Of a stretch of 7,512 nucleotides of DNA, positions 7,009 through 7,512 are shown one piece after another (the stretch's first letter is position 1; every line of letters begins with the position of its first letter). Both the position numbers and the translations under genes were made by a program. This DNA is from Caldithrix sp964468415 (GTDB lineage Bacteria > Calditrichota > Calditrichia > Calditrichales > Calditrichaceae). The stretch is from contig CAYXUS010000034.1 of NCBI GenBank assembly GCA_964468415.1, positions 1-7,512 of the forward strand. The letters are read 5' to 3'. The notes under the pieces are model-generated. The model ran no database searches, had not been told where the DNA came from, and saw nothing but the letters and a program-made list of their open reading frames with translations.

Positions 7009-7020
7009 ATAACAATTGTT
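6996..7020. promoter_or_regulatory. operator-like inverted repeats over the -7 element
   Basis: TTGTTA (6996-7001) and TAACAA (7010-7015) form a perfect inverted repeat with an 8-base spacer that encloses most of the -7 element. TAACAA overlaps the 10-base palindrome AACAATTGTT (7011-7020). The three TTGTT/AACAA half-sites at this position would suit a repressor, but none is identified in the window. Confidence 0.3.
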
Positions 7021-7087
7021 GAACTAAACGGACGCAAAACGCGTTATTGAAAGAAAGTAAGTAAATTAGCGACAGGGAGAAAACAAA

Positions 7088-7399
7088 ATGGCCCAAACCG
7101 TGAGCAGAGAAGATGTTTTGAAAGCGATTGAAAAAGTGGAACATCCGGAAATAGCCGCCACACTTTTTGAGTTGGGAATGATTTTAGATGTGGCCGTAAA
7201 TGGCGATCAGGCAAATGTGGCAATGGCCCTGCCGCTGCTGGGTATTCCCGAAGCAGTACGGATGGCCCTGGTCGAAAGCTTGCGCGGCCCAATCGAAGCC
7301 CTGGGCCTGCACCTGAATGTCGATTATTTTGAGATGACACAGGAAGCCAAAGATCGTTTCTTTTCCATTTCCAGAGCACGCTGGAAAGGGTCAATCTGA
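7088..7399 (+). CDS. stand-alone MIP18/DUF59 (Fe-S assembly-like) domain protein lacking the family cysteine
   Basis: The 103-residue protein is essentially one MIP18/DUF59 domain, as found in SufT, PaaD and the N terminus of many Mrp/ApbC proteins. It has helix 1 with VLKAIEKVEHPEI (10-22), the LFELGMILDVAV strand signature (26-37), a second strand NVAMALPLLGIP (43-54), helix AVRMALVESLRGPIEALG (56-73) and a last strand HLNVDYF (75-81). In the Fe-S members the loop after the second strand reads GCP and its cysteine is required. Here it reads G52-I53-P54, and the protein has no cysteine at all. It therefore probably does not carry a cluster itself and may act as a scaffold or partner. The ATG has GGGAGA (7075-7080) 7 bases upstream. 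It leads a likely operon with the VOC gene 26 bases downstream. The domain call is good; the role is unknown. Confidence 0.72.
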   Translation: MAQTVSREDVLKAIEKVEHPEIAATLFELGMILDVAVNGDQANVAMALPLLGIPEAVRMALVESLRGPIEALGLHLNVDYFEMTQEAKDRFFSISRARWKGSI

Positions 7400-7425
7400 T
7401 TTCGTAAAATTCTTTTGAGGTAAAA

Positions 7426-7512
7426 ATGCGCGTTAATCATATTGGTTTGGTGAACAATTCGAAAGAAGCCGCCCGAACCTTTTATCACACAATTCTGGGA
7501 TTGGACGAAAAA
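7426..7512 (+). CDS. VOC-superfamily protein (glyoxalase / methylmalonyl-CoA epimerase-like), N-terminal part
   Basis: Only the first 29 residues lie in the window; the frame is still open at base 7512. MRVNHIGLV gives the first strand with the likely metal-ligand histidine H5, followed by the helix KEAARTFYHTILGL, the standard opening of a vicinal-oxygen-chelate betaalphabetabetabeta module. Family members include glyoxalase I, methylmalonyl-CoA epimerase, extradiol dioxygenases and fosfomycin resistance proteins; this fragment cannot separate them, although HIG...LGL is common in the epimerase and glyoxalase groups. GAGG (7417-7420) lies 5 bases before the ATG. The 26-base gap after the MIP18-like gene, without a terminator, implies co-transcription. 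Confidence 0.75.
   Translation, partial: MRVNHIGLVNNSKEAARTFYHTILGLDEK

Larger units (their letters stand above)
6829..7087. other. 259-base divergent intergenic region rich in short palindromes
   Basis: This is the longest stretch without a gene. It contains the palindromes CAAAATTTTG (6921-6930), GCAATTGC (6944-6951), AACAATTGTT (7011-7020) and AACGCGTT (7038-7045), and the promoter of the rightward gene. I found no convincing leftward promoter. The nearest is minus-strand TTAATTTG at plus-strand 6877-6884, one base off the -7 consensus and without a -33 partner. An open frame on the minus strand (6881-7144) looks non-coding. No RNA structure or riboswitch was recognised. Confidence 0.4.

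Noticed and set aside
6881..7144. An 87-codon minus-strand frame in the divergent intergenic region
   Set aside because: It overlaps the start of the MIP18-like gene, has low-complexity composition and no recognisable domain.
1..7512. Defence system, CRISPR array, insertion sequence, prophage or tRNA
   Set aside because: I saw no repeat-spacer pattern, transposase, integrase, terminal repeats or tRNA-like structure; the identified genes are housekeeping or catabolic types.

Overview
The window holds eight protein-coding genes and no RNA gene, insertion sequence or CRISPR array. Base composition is moderate, by eye a little under half G+C. Two upstream regions carry good matches to the -33 / -7 (TAnnTTTG) promoter type of Bacteroidota and relatives, and ribosome-binding sites are variable. 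This suggests a member of the FCB superphylum (Bacteroidota, Ignavibacteriota, Calditrichota or similar); nothing here fixes the lineage more closely.

Layout: (1) 1-420 (+) the C-terminal part of the recombination mediator RecO, cut by the window edge; (2) 429-1160 (-) a HAD-superfamily phosphatase/phosphomutase of the beta-phosphoglucomutase type; (3) 1301-2083 (+) a YkfC-like NlpC/P60 cell-wall peptide hydrolase with two SH3b domains; (4) 2096-4777 (-) a large divergent glycoside-hydrolase-like protein whose C-terminal half resembles GH106 alpha-L-rhamnosidases; (5) 4895-5848 (+) a PLP enzyme of the D-cysteine desulfhydrase / ACC deaminase family; (6) 5899-6828 (-) an unrecognised helical, TPR-like protein that begins with a consensus sliding-clamp-binding pentapeptide; (7) 7088-7399 (+) a stand-alone MIP18/DUF59 domain protein lacking the family cysteine; (8) 7426-7512 (+) the start of a VOC-superfamily (glyoxalase/epimerase-like) protein, probably co-transcribed with gene 7.

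The first seven genes alternate strand one by one, so nearly every gene is its own transcription unit. Convergent pairs are separated by only 8, 12 and 50 bases, with no convincing intrinsic terminators. Divergent pairs share intergenic regions of 140, 117 and 259 bases, which hold the promoters. No stretch without a gene exceeds 300 bases.

Most of this is housekeeping or catabolic: DNA repair, sugar phosphate metabolism, murein peptide recycling, polysaccharide breakdown and D-amino acid breakdown. I see no defence system or mobile element. The least ordinary items are the clamp-motif protein, the cysteine-less MIP18-like protein beside a VOC gene, and the glycosidase-like protein with a divergent N-terminal half and no signal peptide.
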